64,000 bases of DNA from Bacilli bacterium (GCA_024408085.1 JAKSVH010000001.1:64816-128815), one strand, 5' to 3'. Positions 18,152 through 27,370 are shown, counted from the first letter of the stretch. Notes: generated by a model not told the origin, from the letters alone. Made by a program: numbers and translations.

Positions 18152-18157
18152 TATAAT
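18152..18157 (+). promoter_or_regulatory. TATAAT box 7 nt before the DUF1846 start
   Basis: TATAAT is followed by 7 nt and then the ATG at 18165; there is no Shine-Dalgarno. A transcript starting at the usual distance would begin at the start codon. No strong -35 is seen. Confidence 0.5.
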
Positions 18158-18164
18158 AATAAAC

Positions 18165-19637
18165 ATGAATTTTGCATTTAATAATGAACACTACATTGAA
18201 CTTCAAAAAGAAGCGATTTTAAAGCGTGCATCCGCGTTCCATAAATTATATTTAGAAGTTGGAGGCAAACTCTTTGATGATTATCACGCATCAAGAGTTC
18301 TTCCAGGTTTTAATCCAAACAATAAAATTAATATTCTTCTTTCTTTGAAAGAAAAGAGTGAAGTTGTTATTGCAATTAACTCAAATGACATTAAAAATAG
18401 AAAGATTCGCTCAGATCTAGGAATTACTTATGATGTTGAAGTAGAAAGACTCATTAGAACCTTCTTAGAGATGGGTTTAGATGTAAACTCAGTTGTATTT
18501 TCATTTTATGAACCAAATGTAGAGGTTGATAAGTTTATGCGTAAGCTTAAACGTATGAAAATACAAACCTACAAACATTATAAGATTGCAGGTTATCCTC
18601 AAGATGCATCATTAATTGTTTCGGATAATGGTTTAGGCAAAAACGAATACATTTCAACTACAAAAGACATTGTTATCGTAACAGCACCAGGACCAGGTTC
18701 TGGAAAGATGGCAACTTGTCTTTCTCAACTATATCATGATCAAAAACATGGCATTATTTCAGGCTACGCAAAGTATGAAACATTCCCGGTCTGGAATCTT
18801 CCTTTAAATCACCCAGTAAACATTGCTTATGAGGCTGCAACCATTGATTTAAACGATATCAACATGATTGATCCATATCACTTAGATGCTTATGCAGTTT
18901 CAAGTGTTAATTATAACCGTGATATTGAGGTTTTTCCTTTGTTAAGGAACATTTTCATGAATATCTCTGGTTCTTGTATGTATAAATCACCTACAGACAT
19001 GGGTATTAATATGGTTGGTTTTGCTATCGAAAATGATGAAAAAATTAAGAAAGCATCAAATGAAGAAATTATCCGTCGTTACTACCAAACAAAGAAAGAT
19101 GTTTTACTCGGAAAACTTGAAGAAGAAGCAGTTACTAAATGTGAAATGCTTATGAATCGTCTTGGTTTAGCTGCAAATCAAAGAAAAGTAGTGGAATTTG
19201 CCAACGAAAAGGCTAAAACCAGTGGTCGTCCGGCCATCGCTATTGAATTACACGATGGTAGAGTAATTACGGGCAAAAGAAGTAAACTTCTTGCCCAATC
19301 TGCTGCGCTTTTACTTAATGCATTAAAAACTTTAGCAGGTATTAACGATGAGATTCCACTTTTAACTCCAATGGTTATTGAACCAATTATGAACTTAAAA
19401 GTTGAATCTCTTAAGAATAATAACCCAATTATTCATGCTGAAGAGATATTAATTGCTTTAGCAATTCAAGCTAATACAAATCCACTTGCAAACTTAGCAT
19501 TAAAGAAACTTCCTGAACTTGCAGGTTGTGAAGCACATGCTTCATGTATGATTAATACCAATGACTTAAAATTACTTAACAAAATTGGTGTTAGAGTTAC
19601 AGAAGAACCAATCTCATTATTATTTAAAATAAATTAA
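18165..19637 (+). CDS. DUF1846 family protein
   Basis: 490 residues from the ATG at 18165, whose product MNFAFNNEHYIELQKE matches the usual start of the family; the longer frame from 18141 reads through the -10 box. DUF1846 proteins are conserved in Firmicutes and have no firmly known reaction. Conserved stretches seen here are GGKLFDDYHASRVLPGF, ITYDVEVERLI, VTAPGPGSGKMATCLSQLYHD (a P-loop-like segment near residue 183), TFPVWNLPLNHPVN and YKSPTDMGINM. Full length. Monocistronic, probably translated from a nearly leaderless mRNA. Confidence 0.88.
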   Translation: MNFAFNNEHYIELQKEAILKRASAFHKLYLEVGGKLFDDYHASRVLPGFNPNNKINILLSLKEKSEVVIAINSNDIKNRKIRSDLGITYDVEVERLIRTFLEMGLDVNSVVFSFYEPNVEVDKFMRKLKRMKIQTYKHYKIAGYPQDASLIVSDNGLGKNEYISTTKDIVIVTAPGPGSGKMATCLSQLYHDQKHGIISGYAKYETFPVWNLPLNHPVNIAYEAATIDLNDINMIDPYHLDAYAVSSVNYNRDIEVFPLLRNIFMNISGSCMYKSPTDMGINMVGFAIENDEKIKKASNEEIIRRYYQTKKDVLLGKLEEEAVTKCEMLMNRLGLAANQRKVVEFANEKAKTSGRPAIAIELHDGRVITGKRSKLLAQSAALLLNALKTLAGINDEIPLLTPMVIEPIMNLKVESLKNNNPIIHAEEILIALAIQANTNPLANLALKKLPELAGCEAHASCMINTNDLKLLNKIGVRVTEEPISLLFKIN

Positions 19638-19653
19638 TTAGTTCATTCTTTGT

Positions 19654-19682
19654 TTTACAAAGTGAATTAGTAATGTTATATT
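19654..19682 (+). promoter_or_regulatory. Promoter of the T-box leader
   Basis: TTTACA (19654-19659), 17 nt, TATATT (19677-19682). Start expected near 19689, giving a leader of about 145 nt to the terminator. Confidence 0.6.
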
Positions 19683-19688
19683 ATTTAC

Positions 19689-19835
19689 GCTCCAATAAGG
19701 GAAATTTGCCACTTCCTTAGGAGTCGATGATGAATCGACGTAGCTCTGCGTTAAAGAGTATTAATTAAGTGCAATACAAAGTATTGAATTAGGATGGTAC
19801 CACGACTAAAGTCGCTCCTAAGAAATACTTTTTTA
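19689..19835 (+). ncRNA. Compact T-box leader, probably tRNA-Ala responsive
   Basis: The T-box core AGGATGGTACCACG is at 19791-19804; its TGGT can pair with the ACCA end of tRNA, fitting discriminator A as in tRNA-Ala. The terminator is TTAGGA (19789-19794)/TCCTAA (19816-19821) enclosing CGACT/AGTCG, then a T tract at 19829-19835. Upstream hairpins are CTCC..TAAGG/CCTTA..GGAG (19690-19724), GTCGAT/ATCGAC (19723-19739), CTCT/AGAG and CAATAC/GTATTG (19772-19786). The first hairpin is far shorter than a usual Stem I. I could not place the specifier with certainty; GCC at 19708 is a candidate Ala codon. The nearest synthetase downstream is alaS, one gene away. Confidence 0.82.
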
Positions 19836-19855
19836 TTTTGTTTAGGAGAATACTT

Positions 19856-21022
19856 ATGAAGAAAAAAGCTTTATTTATCGTATTAACTGCTTTATTTGGC
19901 ATTGGTACTTTATCATTTGCTGGGTTAAATCATAAATCAACTCCAACAGTATCCGTGTTTGCGACTGAAGAGCCAGAAGAAGATGAATTTGCAGAAGAAA
20001 GAGAAAATGCAAAAGCACAAATACTTGAATTAGCTTGTTTAGATGAATATTCTGGCAAAGCTAGAGAAGAACTTGAAGCAAAGATAGTAGAAGTTAATCA
20101 AGAAATTGATAGAGCTCCAGAACAATTTTATATTGATGCTGCAGTTAATAACTTTAAAGCCTATCTTGAATACTATTTTTATCACGAATATTATCCTTCA
20201 CTAGGTTATTACAAATCAGTTAAAAAGATGGAAGTTGAAAGTTTCCCAGAAGATTTTAGCATTGATCCAAATTATGAAGATCTTCTTAATCAAAAAATTG
20301 AAGAAGCTAAGGAAAACATTCAAAATTCATCAAGTATTGAGGAAGTTGATCGCAAATTTGAAGAATTTTGTTATTATTTTGAATTTGTTTTTTATAGAAC
20401 ATACAGAGTATTTGATGAATTAAAACAAGAAGTTCTTGATTATGTTAATTGGACACTTGATAAGATTGATGAATATGATGCAGAACATCAAATTCAAATT
20501 CAAAGATCAGCTCAACACACTAAGGAATTTGTAAATCAAGCCACAACTAATGCACAACTTTATAGTGAATATGATGAATACAAAGATTTCTTCGAAAAAC
20601 TTCCAACATTAGCAGAGACGCAACTAAAGAAAGTAATCGAAAATTTACTTTCAGATATGCATATTGCCTGTACTATTGGCGAAATGGCTTTAGGAAACAC
20701 TCATGAAGTTGATGTATTCCATATCTATTACGATTGGGCTTATGCTGACATTGAAAATGCAAAAAGCATTGAAGAAGCATATGAATTTTATGAAGGCTTC
20801 CTTGATGCAGCAGAAGAATATGTTCCAGATATTCGCGAAAGAATCGAATTATATAAAGGCGGTTATAGAACTAACGAACCTAATGATGATACAAAAGACA
20901 AAGAAGCAAACTTAAAGATTGCTTTGATTGTTATCTGCGCTTTAGAAGGCGGAGTTATTATTATTGGTGCTGGCGGCCTTGTATTTTATTTCTTAAGAAA
21001 TAAGAAACGCAAAATAGGTTAA
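19856..21022 (+). CDS. Unknown membrane-anchored helical surface protein under T-box control
   Basis: 388 residues from the ATG at 19856 (AGGAG 7 nt upstream; the in-frame ATG at 19838 lies in the terminator region). An N-terminal signal (about 1-36), then some 300 residues rich in Glu, Asp, Tyr and Phe, probably long helices (FAEERENAKAQILELA, EEVDRKFEEFCYYFEFVFY), then a C-terminal membrane segment (about 358-380) and a KKRKIG tail: outside domain, one anchor, basic inside. I do not recognise the family. It lies between the T-box and alaS with no terminator after it, so it shares alanine-responsive control with alaS. Nothing in it suggests a role in translation. Confidence 0.75.
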   Translation: MKKKALFIVLTALFGIGTLSFAGLNHKSTPTVSVFATEEPEEDEFAEERENAKAQILELACLDEYSGKAREELEAKIVEVNQEIDRAPEQFYIDAAVNNFKAYLEYYFYHEYYPSLGYYKSVKKMEVESFPEDFSIDPNYEDLLNQKIEEAKENIQNSSSIEEVDRKFEEFCYYFEFVFYRTYRVFDELKQEVLDYVNWTLDKIDEYDAEHQIQIQRSAQHTKEFVNQATTNAQLYSEYDEYKDFFEKLPTLAETQLKKVIENLLSDMHIACTIGEMALGNTHEVDVFHIYYDWAYADIENAKSIEEAYEFYEGFLDAAEEYVPDIRERIELYKGGYRTNEPNDDTKDKEANLKIALIVICALEGGVIIIGAGGLVFYFLRNKKRKIG

Positions 21023-21046
21023 ATTATAAATAAAAGGAGACAAGTT

Positions 21047-23650
21047 ATGAAAAGATTAACAGGTCAACAAATTAGAGAAACATGGTTAAAGTTCTTTGAA
21101 AGCAAAGGACACCATATTGAAAAAGGCGCAAACCTCATTCCGTACAATGATCCATCTTTACTTTGGATTAACTCAGGTGTTGCAGCCTTAAAGAAATACA
21201 TGGATGGAAGTGAAGTTCCTCCTACAAGAAGAATTACAAACGTTCAAAAATCAATTCGTACAAACGATATTGAAAACGTTGGTTTTACTGCAAGACATCA
21301 AACTTTGTTTGAAATGCTTGGAAATTTCTCAATCGGAGACTACTTTAAGAAAGAAGTTATCGCCTGGGCTTACGAAATCTTAACTAAAGAATTTGAAATG
21401 CCAAAAGATAAACTTTACTTTACCTATAACCCAATCGATGAAGAAACTCACAAACTTTGGTTAGCACAAGGTGTTGAAGAATCTCATCTTATCCCACTTG
21501 ACGGAAACTATTGGGAAATTGGTGAAGGCCCAGCTGGTCCAAACACCGAAGTTTTCTTTGATAGAGGTGAAAAATACGATCCTGAACACTTAGGTGAACG
21601 TTTACTTCGCGAAGAAATTGAAAACGACAGATACATTGAAATCTGGGGTATTGTTTTCTCCCAATTTAACGCTCAACCAGGTACTCCACGTAGTGAATAC
21701 AAGGAATTACCATCCAAAAACATTGATACAGGTGCAGGTCTAGAAAGAATTGCATCCGTACTTCAAGAGACTGATACAAACTTCGAAACTGACTTATTTG
21801 AACCAATCATTAAAGCAGTTGAAAAGATTGCTTCAGTTCCATATAAAGCTCCAAATTTAACACCATATAGAGTTATTGCAGACCACATTCGTGCAGTTAC
21901 ATTTGCTATTGGTGATGGAGAAATGTTCTCAAACGAAGGACGTGGCTACGTTTTACGTAGACTTGTCCGTAGAGCCATGAGATTTGCTAAACAAATTGGA
22001 ATTCATAAACCATTTATGTACACCCTTGTTCCAGTTGTCGCAGAAAAATACAAAGAATTCTATCCAGAATACATGGATAAGATTGATCATATTTCCAAAA
22101 TGCTTAAAGCTGAAGAAGAGAAGTTTATTGTTACTTTAGAGAGTGGCGAAGCTTTGCTTCGTGAAAAACTTGCTGGTGGCAAGAAAGTTCTTGAAGGTAA
22201 AGATGCCTTTATGCTTTACGATACATTTGGATTCCCACTTGATTTAACAAAGGATATTTGTAAAGAAAGTGGTGTTACAGTTGATGAAGATGGCTTTAAT
22301 AAAGAAATGGAAGCTCAAAAGGAACGTGCAAGAAACGCAAGAAGCGGTGAACAATCTATGCACAAACAATCTAAAGACCTTCTTGATTTCAAAGAACCAT
22401 CAGAATTTGTCTATGATCACGCTGAACTTGATGCAACAGTCATTGGCTTATTTAAAGATGGCGTCAAAGTTGACGTCATAACTGATGAAGGCGAAGTAAT
22501 ACTTGATAAGACCAATTTCTACGCTGAAATGGGCGGCGAAGTAGCAGATACAGGCAAATTAACATCAGAAGATGTTGAGCTTAAAGTTACCTCAACCCAA
22601 AAAGCTCCAAATAAACAACATTTACATTCAGTAAAAGTTATTAAAGGTTCAGTCAAAGTTGGCGATAAACTTCATGTCGCTTTAGACGTTGAAAAACGTG
22701 AACTCATTGAAAGAAACCACTCTGCAACACACTTACTTCAATCAGCATTAGATAAAGTCTTAGGCGATGGAATTAAACAAATGGGTTCATTCGTTTGTGA
22801 TGAATACATGAGATTCGACTTCACCCATTATGAAAAGGTTTCAGATGAACAACTACATGAAATTGAGCGCCTCGTTAATGATATGATTGCTAAAGCAATC
22901 CCATCAGATATTAGAGTTATGTCTAAAGACGAAGCCTCTAAACTCGGCGCTAAAGCATTCTTCTCTGAGAAGTATGGCGATGAAGTTAGAGTTGTTAGAT
23001 TTGGTGATGAATCTATTGAATTCTGTGGTGGTTGCCACGTTAAAAACACTTCAGATATCGGAGTTTTTGTAATTGAAAGTGAATCTTCAGTTGCAGCAGG
23101 CGTTAGAAGAATTCAAGGTAGATCATCCATTGGTGGATACAAACTTCTCAAAAAGAAGGAAGATGCTTTAATGGCAGTTTGTAAATCAATTGGATGTTCT
23201 AATCCAAAAGATGCTCTCGCACGTACACATGACTTATTAAATAAGTTAAGTGAAGCAAACAAGAAACTTGATTCCATGATGGATAAAATTTCACATCAAA
23301 ATGCTGCAAATGTTGAAGCAGAATTTATTGACTTTAAGGGTTACAAAGTTCTTGCAAAACATTTTAAAAACAACTCAATGGAAAACATCAATTCCATTGG
23401 TGATGAATTAAAAGTTAAATTTAATGACTATGTCATTATGTTAGTGGGTGGACACGATGGTGAACTCCCAATTGCTATTTTCGTAGGTGGTAAAGCCCTT
23501 GAAAATAACAAGGCTGGCGATTTAGTTAGAGAAGTCGCTAAAGTCTTAGGTGGAGGCGGTGGAGGACGTCCGAATATGGCAAATGGTCGTGGACGTTTAC
23601 TTGCTAAACTTCCAGAAGCAATTGAAACATTCAAAGGACTTATTAAATGA
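21047..23650 (+). CDS. alaS: Alanyl-tRNA synthetase
   Basis: 867 residues, full length. Charges tRNA-Ala in the cytosol. The catalytic class II domain begins WLKFFESKGHHIEKGANLIPYNDPSLL; the editing domain carries HSATHLLQ (about 563) and the metal-site FCGGCHVKNTSDIG; the C-terminal C-Ala domain ends with the glycine loop GGGGGGRPNMANGRG. AAAGGAG precedes the ATG. The operon continues with ruvX (ATGA overlap) and a DUF1292 gene. Control by the T-box at 19.7 kb is expected through the intervening gene. Confidence 0.97.
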   Translation: MKRLTGQQIRETWLKFFESKGHHIEKGANLIPYNDPSLLWINSGVAALKKYMDGSEVPPTRRITNVQKSIRTNDIENVGFTARHQTLFEMLGNFSIGDYFKKEVIAWAYEILTKEFEMPKDKLYFTYNPIDEETHKLWLAQGVEESHLIPLDGNYWEIGEGPAGPNTEVFFDRGEKYDPEHLGERLLREEIENDRYIEIWGIVFSQFNAQPGTPRSEYKELPSKNIDTGAGLERIASVLQETDTNFETDLFEPIIKAVEKIASVPYKAPNLTPYRVIADHIRAVTFAIGDGEMFSNEGRGYVLRRLVRRAMRFAKQIGIHKPFMYTLVPVVAEKYKEFYPEYMDKIDHISKMLKAEEEKFIVTLESGEALLREKLAGGKKVLEGKDAFMLYDTFGFPLDLTKDICKESGVTVDEDGFNKEMEAQKERARNARSGEQSMHKQSKDLLDFKEPSEFVYDHAELDATVIGLFKDGVKVDVITDEGEVILDKTNFYAEMGGEVADTGKLTSEDVELKVTSTQKAPNKQHLHSVKVIKGSVKVGDKLHVALDVEKRELIERNHSATHLLQSALDKVLGDGIKQMGSFVCDEYMRFDFTHYEKVSDEQLHEIERLVNDMIAKAIPSDIRVMSKDEASKLGAKAFFSEKYGDEVRVVRFGDESIEFCGGCHVKNTSDIGVFVIESESSVAAGVRRIQGRSSIGGYKLLKKKEDALMAVCKSIGCSNPKDALARTHDLLNKLSEANKKLDSMMDKISHQNAANVEAEFIDFKGYKVLAKHFKNNSMENINSIGDELKVKFNDYVIMLVGGHDGELPIAIFVGGKALENNKAGDLVREVAKVLGGGGGGRPNMANGRGRLLAKLPEAIETFKGLIK

Positions 23651-24081
23651 AGAAATATTTAGGTCTAGATTTAGGAACTACAACAGTTGGAATTGCTACT
23701 AATGATTCCTTAGGAATCAGTGTGCATCCAGTTGAAACTTTTAGATTTGAACCTGGAAACTTCAAAGCTGCAAGAGAACATGTAGTGGACTTATGTCACA
23801 AAGAAGGTATTAAAGACATCGTTTTAGGTATGCCACTTTATCAATCTGGTGATTTATCTCCACATGCTCAAAGTTGCATTCGTTTTAGAGATGATTTACT
23901 TAAACTTGATCCTACATTAAATATCGAAATGGTGGATGAATCATTCTCAACAATTGAGGCTGATGAAAAACTCAAAGCAACCACAAATCTTAGTTACGAT
24001 AAACGTAAAAGAATCATTGATGAATGTGCAGCAGTCGTTATTTTAGAAAGATTTTTGTATTCAAAAGGAGAAATAAAATGA
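23647..24081 (+). CDS. ruvX: Putative pre-16S rRNA nuclease YqgF/RuvX
   Basis: 144 residues, normal length. RNase H-like fold; proposed to process the 5' end of 16S rRNA, formerly annotated as a Holliday junction resolvase. Seen: LGLDLGTTTVGIATND (first catalytic Asp), LGMPLYQSGDLSPHAQ, and the late acidic motif VDESFSTIEADEKL and DECAAVVILERFL. It overlaps alaS by 4 nt. The alaS-ruvX-DUF1292 order is common in Firmicutes. Confidence 0.92.
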   Translation: MKKYLGLDLGTTTVGIATNDSLGISVHPVETFRFEPGNFKAAREHVVDLCHKEGIKDIVLGMPLYQSGDLSPHAQSCIRFRDDLLKLDPTLNIEMVDESFSTIEADEKLKATTNLSYDKRKRIIDECAAVVILERFLYSKGEIK

Positions 24082-24341
24082 TACTTGATGATGAAATGAT
24101 TATCACCAACGAAAATGGTGAAGAAAAAGTTATGAAAATCTTGTTTACTTATGAAAGTGAACAACGTAACAAATCATATGTTTTTCTCTATGAGAAAGAT
24201 GATGAGGATAATGTCATGGTTTTCGCAGTAAATGAGGAAGACCAATCACTTCAAGAAATTGAAGATGATGAAGAATATTCTGAGGCTGAAGAAGTCTTCA
24301 ATGCCTACATGAATGACGAAAAAATCCAAGAAATAAAATAA
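24078..24341 (+). CDS. DUF1292 family protein (YrzB-like)
   Basis: 87 residues from the ATG at 24078, chosen for the AAGGAG 8 nt upstream and the typical start with acidic residues (MILDDEMIITNENGEE). Small acidic protein of unknown function. The family normally follows alaS and ruvX, as here. The gene starts within the last codons of ruvX. Confidence 0.85.
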   Translation: MILDDEMIITNENGEEKVMKILFTYESEQRNKSYVFLYEKDDEDNVMVFAVNEEDQSLQEIEDDEEYSEAEEVFNAYMNDEKIQEIK

Positions 24342-24405
24342 ATATTAATTTACAAACATAAAGAGTATTGATAAACTCTTTGTTGCTATTTAGGAGGATA
24401 ACACT

Positions 24406-24882
24406 ATGTCCGTAAATAAAGTTGAACTTACAAAAGAAGGCGCTGAAAAGCTTGAAAAAGAACTCCGCCATTTAATTGATATTGAACGTCCAGAAGTCAT
24501 TGAAGCACTTCAAGCAGCACGTGCTCAAGGCGACCTTTCAGAAAACGCCGATTACGATGCAGCAAGAAACAAACAAGCTGAAATTGAAGGTCGTATCAAA
24601 GAAATTGAAAACATTTTAGCAAATGTTAAGATTATTACTGAAAAAGCAAAAGCTACAAAAACAGTGGTTTTAGGCTCAACAGTCACTATTAAAGACTTAA
24701 GTGATAACACAACCGCAACCTACACAATTGTTGGCACCGTTGAAGCTAAACCAATGGAAGGACTAATTTCAAACGTTTCTCCACTTGGTAGAGCAATCGT
24801 TGATCACGCTGTTGGTGATGTCGTTGTAGTCCACGTTGCCCAAGAATACAAAGTCGAAATTTTGAAGATTGAATCAAAATAA
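24406..24882 (+). CDS. greA: Transcription elongation factor GreA
   Basis: 158 residues, full length. Rescues backtracked RNA polymerase by stimulating transcript cleavage. The N-terminal coiled coil (about 5-75) carries ELRHLIDIERPEVIEALQAARAQGDLSENADYDAAR; the acidic tip D and E that reach the polymerase active site are in DLSENADYD. The C-terminal FKBP-like domain ends SPLGRAIVDHAVGDVVVV. A strong AGGAGG-type RBS precedes the ATG. Confidence 0.96.
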   Translation: MSVNKVELTKEGAEKLEKELRHLIDIERPEVIEALQAARAQGDLSENADYDAARNKQAEIEGRIKEIENILANVKIITEKAKATKTVVLGSTVTIKDLSDNTTATYTIVGTVEAKPMEGLISNVSPLGRAIVDHAVGDVVVVHVAQEYKVEILKIESK

Positions 24883-24903
24883 TTGACAATTTCAGAAAAA
24901 AAC

Positions 24904-24937
24904 AAGGAACCCTACTGGGTTCCTTTTAATTTTTTTC
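24904..24937 (+). terminator. Terminator of greA
   Basis: AAGGAACCC-TACT-GGGTTCCTT, nine base pairs, followed by T-rich sequence. Confidence 0.9.
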
Positions 24938-24990
24938 AGCGGAAATGCGAAATTGCACTGCATATTGTATATGAGAGGAGATTTATTTTT

Positions 24991-25167
24991 ATGAAATACA
25001 AATTGAGTGAAAAACAAGCTTCCGAAATTGTCACAGGCGAAGTAACTCTAACTGCCGTTTTGGCAATTTGTGCAATTGCAATTGTTGCAGTCATCGCTTA
25101 CAAGATGTTCATGTCCAAAGAAGGAAGTTCCGCAGTTCCAGGTGGCTGGAAGTTTTCTTGGAAATAA
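24991..25167 (+). CDS. 58-residue hydrophobic peptide coupled to radC
   Basis: Starts at the ATG at 24991 behind GAGAGGAG. The N-terminal 17 residues are charged (MKYKLSEKQASEIVTGE), residues 18-38 form one membrane-spanning segment rich in Ala, Ile and Val, and the tail is short, glycine- and tryptophan-containing and basic (VPGGWKFSWK). The layout resembles a small membrane protein or a leader-plus-core bacteriocin-like peptide, but there is no GG cleavage site at the right place and no maturation or export gene nearby. The stop and the radC start share a base (TAATG), so the two are translationally coupled. Family not recognised. Confidence 0.65.
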   Translation: MKYKLSEKQASEIVTGEVTLTAVLAICAIAIVAVIAYKMFMSKEGSSAVPGGWKFSWK

Positions 25168-25874
25168 TGGCCATAAAAGATATTCCTATCGAATTACGCC
25201 CACGTGAGAAAGCAATACATTTTGGAATAGAAGAATTATCAGATTCTGAACTTTTAGCATTACTTATTGGTTCAGGCTACAAAGGAAAATCTGCAATAGA
25301 TGTTGCAAATGACCTTTTATCTAGCTATTTCAATTCGATGTATTCTTTGAGTAATTCAAATTTAACATCATTAATGGCTCACACAGGTCTAAAAGAAGCG
25401 GTGGCTTTACGCCTTTTAGCAACCTTCGAATTTCATCATAGACTGAACTCTCCAAAGTATCAAAAACAAGACTCAATAAAGTCAACTGATGAGATTTATT
25501 TAAGGTATCAATATTTAGAGAATTACGATCAAGAAGTTCTTATTTTAATCATGCTTGATTCAAAAAACAGAATTAAGCAAGAAAAGTTACTTTATAAAGG
25601 CACTTTTGATTCCTTTGAAATTGACATCAGGCAAATACTTCAAGAGATAATATTAGCTAAAGCTAAATCTTTCATCTTAATCCATAATCATCCGGATGAA
25701 GCTAACTATGCAAGTGATAACGATATTTTAGCGACTCAAGTGATTGAAAAATCCGCTAAAAATCTCGGAATTAAGCTCATTGATCACATCATAATTTACC
25801 GAGGCGGTTATTGCACAATTAAAGGTGAAAAAGACAACAAACAAAAAGAAAACTTAGGCAATCTCTATACCTAA
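25167..25874 (+). CDS. radC: RadC family JAB-domain protein
   Basis: 235 residues from the ATG at 25167; a longer frame from 25068 would overlap the peptide gene in another frame and is rejected. N-terminal helix-hairpin-helix region (DIPIELRPREKAIHFGIEELSDSELLALLIGSG) and a C-terminal JAB/MPN metalloprotease-like domain with the metal-binding HNHPDEANYASDND motif at about 171-184. The true biochemical function is unsettled; it was named for a DNA repair phenotype later assigned elsewhere. No RBS of its own: it depends on the peptide gene. Confidence 0.9.
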   Translation: MAIKDIPIELRPREKAIHFGIEELSDSELLALLIGSGYKGKSAIDVANDLLSSYFNSMYSLSNSNLTSLMAHTGLKEAVALRLLATFEFHHRLNSPKYQKQDSIKSTDEIYLRYQYLENYDQEVLILIMLDSKNRIKQEKLLYKGTFDSFEIDIRQILQEIILAKAKSFILIHNHPDEANYASDNDILATQVIEKSAKNLGIKLIDHIIIYRGGYCTIKGEKDNKQKENLGNLYT

Positions 25875-25965
25875 GTCTAAGAAATAAATTCTTGCTATAA
25901 ATATTCAATCATAAATATGAAATTTATTCAATAAGTATAATCGAAGATTAGCAAATCAATAAAAA

Positions 25966-25994
25966 TTGATAAGTTATTATGAATAAAGTATAAT
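25966..25994 (+). promoter_or_regulatory. Near-consensus promoter of the acyltransferase gene
   Basis: TTGATA (25966-25971), 17 nt, TATAAT (25989-25994). The ATG at 26006 follows after 11 nt without a Shine-Dalgarno, so the 5' leader would be only about 4-6 nt. Confidence 0.75.
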
Positions 25995-26005
25995 ATTTCG
26001 CGATT

Positions 26006-27370
26006 ATGGCTAAAAAACAAAATATAAATATTAAGGCGAAAGTAGAGAATACCCGCACAAAACTTTTTAATCATAGAATGGTTGAACAAGATATCGCAAA
26101 AGGATTGATGATTTTTGCAGTTATCTTTTGTCATACTGTTCCATTACCACAACTCGCAGACACAATTCTCAGATCTATTTTAGGAATGGTCATACCATTT
26201 TTCTTCTTTATTTCTGGTTATAACTATAAAGAACCTGAATCTATACCTGAAACATTTAAAGGAAAAGCAGCTCTTTATTGGCAAAGAGTTAAGAAAAGAT
26301 TAAGACAAATTCTTGTTCCATTACTTTTCTGCTCCCTAATTTTATTAGGAATTGGTGCTGGTTATGCTGCTTTACCTCTTAATAAGAGTGATGTTACTTC
26401 ACTTGATATGGTAAAAGCTTTTGCTGGGTTCTGGATTAGTGAGCCAATTTCATCTGCAGTAGGATGGCATACAATAGGCACTTTCAATGGAATTGAAAGA
26501 TTATTTGAACCTAACTGGTTTATTCTTCATATGACTTTAGCCTATGTTGTTTTCTATGCAGTAGTTGACTGGGCTTTATCTAATAAAAAACGTTATATTT
26601 CTGTAATGTTTGCTCTTATTGCAGTGTCATGTATTTTCAATTTCTTCCAATTAAAGATGTTCTGGGGATTTGAAAACTCTGCTGCTTATGCAGCAATTAT
26701 GCTTATGGGTTGTGGTGTTAAACACAAAAACCTATTCTCAGAAGAACGTTATTCAAAGAAATACTGGCCATGGATTAACTGTGCAGCCTGTTTCTTAATT
26801 TGTCTTGCATTAGGCTTCCTTTGGCCAAGAGCTGGACAAATCTCTGGTAGCGGTCAAATTACCAAAGTTTTTACAGCATTTGCTGAAGCTGCAGGACAAC
26901 CAGCATTTGCTATCTTAGAAATCCCATTCACTATTATTTATAGTGTTATATCTTCATATTTCTTAATTTGGGCTTGCAAATTACTTGCAAAAGTTAAACC
27001 AATTAAGTTCTTCTATTCTTACATGGGTAGAAACTCATTAATGATCTTAGTTTTCCATTTAGTTTTTGCATCAGTTGCTTGTGCAATTTTCAAAATTCAA
27101 ATGGCTACAAATATTGGTCAATATGCTGAAACATTCGAACCAATTAGACTAGCAGTCTTTGTTGTAACTGTTATTCTTTCATTAATCTTCGTTACTTGCA
27201 ACGTTGCCTGCAAAGAAAGATATAGAAAACATAAGAAAATGAATAAACTTTGCAAAGAAAAACTCGAAGAATTAAGAAAAGACGCTTCATTATCTGAAGA
27301 ACAAATAAAAGAACAAATTAAAGCATTTAGATCAGAGCTTAGAAAGACTATTAAAGTTCAACTTGGATAG
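26006..27370 (+). CDS. Acyltransferase 3 family membrane protein
   Basis: 454 residues with about ten membrane segments. The family O-acylates sugars of surface glycans or other small molecules using an acyl donor from the cytosol. The N-terminal motif is typical: DIAKGLMIFAVIFCHTVPLP (the conserved His is in FCHT), then MVIPFFFFISGY and a conserved-type arginine region KRLRQILVPLL. The last 60 residues are a cytosolic, charged helix (LEELRKDASLSEEQIKEQIKAFRSELR). It stands alone, so its acceptor cannot be inferred. Confidence 0.85.
   Translation: MAKKQNINIKAKVENTRTKLFNHRMVEQDIAKGLMIFAVIFCHTVPLPQLADTILRSILGMVIPFFFFISGYNYKEPESIPETFKGKAALYWQRVKKRLRQILVPLLFCSLILLGIGAGYAALPLNKSDVTSLDMVKAFAGFWISEPISSAVGWHTIGTFNGIERLFEPNWFILHMTLAYVVFYAVVDWALSNKKRYISVMFALIAVSCIFNFFQLKMFWGFENSAAYAAIMLMGCGVKHKNLFSEERYSKKYWPWINCAACFLICLALGFLWPRAGQISGSGQITKVFTAFAEAAGQPAFAILEIPFTIIYSVISSYFLIWACKLLAKVKPIKFFYSYMGRNSLMILVFHLVFASVACAIFKIQMATNIGQYAETFEPIRLAVFVVTVILSLIFVTCNVACKERYRKHKKMNKLCKEKLEELRKDASLSEEQIKEQIKAFRSELRKTIKVQLG

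Noticed and set aside
23647-23650. Alternative code with TGA as Trp, as in many Mollicutes
   Set aside because: TGA serves as stop at several ATGA-type junctions (alaS, ruvB, dinB) where reading on would add unrelated residues, and all Trp codons seen are TGG.
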